Source of the DNA: a virus | Virus record (IMG/VR): IMGVR_UViG_3300025413_000034 | Location: 1 to 53,327 of that record | DNA length: 53,327 nt | Reading direction: 5' to 3' (one strand) | Shown here: positions 52,971 to 53,327 of the stretch, one piece after another | Layout of the letters: each line of letters opens with the position of its first letter | How positions within the stretch are numbered: the first letter of the stretch is position 1 | The notes under the pieces: generated by a model | The model's input: the letters and a program-made list of their open reading frames with translations, nothing else | Databases searched by the model: none | Told to the model about the DNA's origin: nothing | Program-made: the position numbers and the translations under genes

Positions 52971-53327
52971 CCATTCGTTGTTGAACTAGTAACTCTAGTT
53001 CTTCTATGGTTCCCCCGTTGTGCAAAATCTGATCTACTTTGTACCCATCCATACTAAACTCAGATACATGGGAATTAACTGCCTCAACTCCTGTGCGTTT
53101 AATTCTCCAAAGTTGTCCGTTCATTTGTTTGACAATTGATGCTTCGTTTTCAAACCGAACATCTGAAATAACATACTTTTTAGTTTTGTCATTGACTTTG
53201 CGCAAAACCGCATTGACCCATACGTCTTCATCAAGTGATGCTCTGGAACTTACGCCCAATTCTTGAAGCAACCTACGAATTTCAGGAAACATGACTTTGG
53301 CTTTATCCCACCCGTATGCGTTCACTA
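52942..53327 (-). CDS. Deoxynucleoside monophosphate kinase-like protein, partial (N-terminus outside window)
   Basis: The visible C-terminal ~127 residues contain 'EIRRLLQELGVSSRASLDED' , 'VWVNAVLRK', 'KYVISDVRFENEASIVKQMN' and 'AVNSHVSEFSMDGYKVDQIL', the second half of phage dNMP kinases (T4 gp1 type). The P-loop half must lie beyond the right edge; the GTG at 53325 is probably internal. It converts dNMPs to dNDPs for DNA synthesis. Confidence 0.7.
   Translation of the reverse strand, partial: VNAYGWDKAKVMFPEIRRLLQELGVSSRASLDEDVWVNAVLRKVNDKTKKYVISDVRFENEASIVKQMNGQLWRIKRTGVEAVNSHVSEFSMDGYKVDQILHNGGTIEELELLVQQRMDALLANKTD

Overview
This window looks like part of the genome of a tailed, probably temperate actinobacteriophage. 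The phage hallmarks are a large terminase, a portal, a scaffold-like protein, a major capsid protein of N4-gp56 type, collagen-like fibre proteins, a CHAP endolysin, a RuvC-like resolvase, a dNMP kinase and a tyrosine integrase. The actinobacterial hallmarks are a WhiB-like regulator, a DUF7455-like zinc protein, a DUF3263-like protein and a SpoVS-like protein. Base composition is moderate, which would suit a low- to mid-GC actinobacterial host (for example a freshwater one), but the host is an inference. No bacterial housekeeping genes and no tail tape-measure or tail-tube genes are visible. The window is therefore a segment of a larger phage genome that continues past both ends.

Layout. (1) 1-22.3 kb, almost all minus strand, is the late region read right to left: endolysin, an HslV-like Ntn hydrolase, a kinase-type phosphatase and membrane proteins, a giant secreted PA14/coiled-coil protein, small zinc proteins, a PASTA-domain protein, terminase, portal, scaffold, capsid, connector-like protein and collagen-like fibres that run off the left edge. 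Strong intergenic hairpins separate several head genes. (2) 22.3-27.0 kb holds small genes on both strands. It includes a type II phosphomannose-isomerase cupin, a tRNA-Gln(UUG), and a tightly overlapping operon (24.7-26.9 kb) whose products are unrelated but share a short N-terminal motif, L-[SN]-x-x-[QE]-F. (3) 27.1-28.1 kb is a plus-strand HNH gene, followed by a 1.4-kb non-coding region packed with hairpins, direct repeats and three palindromic iterons spaced exactly 20 bp apart, a candidate origin or partition/operator site. (4) 29.5-39.1 kb is a plus-strand block of very small, overlapping early-type genes plus a CobS-like AAA ATPase, a CobT-like metallopeptidase/VWA protein, a WhiB protein, an HNH protein and an excisionase-like wHTH. 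It ends at a strong terminator, and GATC is visibly enriched through it. (5) 39.2-41.5 kb holds the integrase, with a zinc module inserted in its catalytic domain, and an exported lysozyme-like protein. (6) 41.5-46.7 kb, minus strand, carries a B12-dependent class II ribonucleotide reductase, a TGT/DpdA-like protein with a four-Cys cluster, a HAD protein lacking its nucleophile, and a nucleotidyltransferase. (7) 46.7-53.3 kb, minus strand, holds small virion-type genes, one with an apparent +1 frameshift at CCC-UGA, more motif-tagged proteins, SpoVS, RuvC and a partial dNMP kinase.

The most interesting signal is the shared L-[SN]-x-x-[QE]-F motif on at least a dozen late-strand proteins, among them an ADP-ribosyltransferase-like protein, a ParB/Srx-like protein and one or two GNAT-like proteins. 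I interpret it, as an inference, as a common targeting tag that could load effector proteins into the virion for delivery with the DNA, comparable in principle to the capsid-targeting sequences of T4 internal proteins. Second-tier signals are the iteron region, the B12-linked pair of class II RNR and CobS/CobT-like proteins, the frameshifted virion gene, a zinc module shared by the integrase and HNH proteins, a PASTA domain split by an insertion, and the giant PA14 surface protein.
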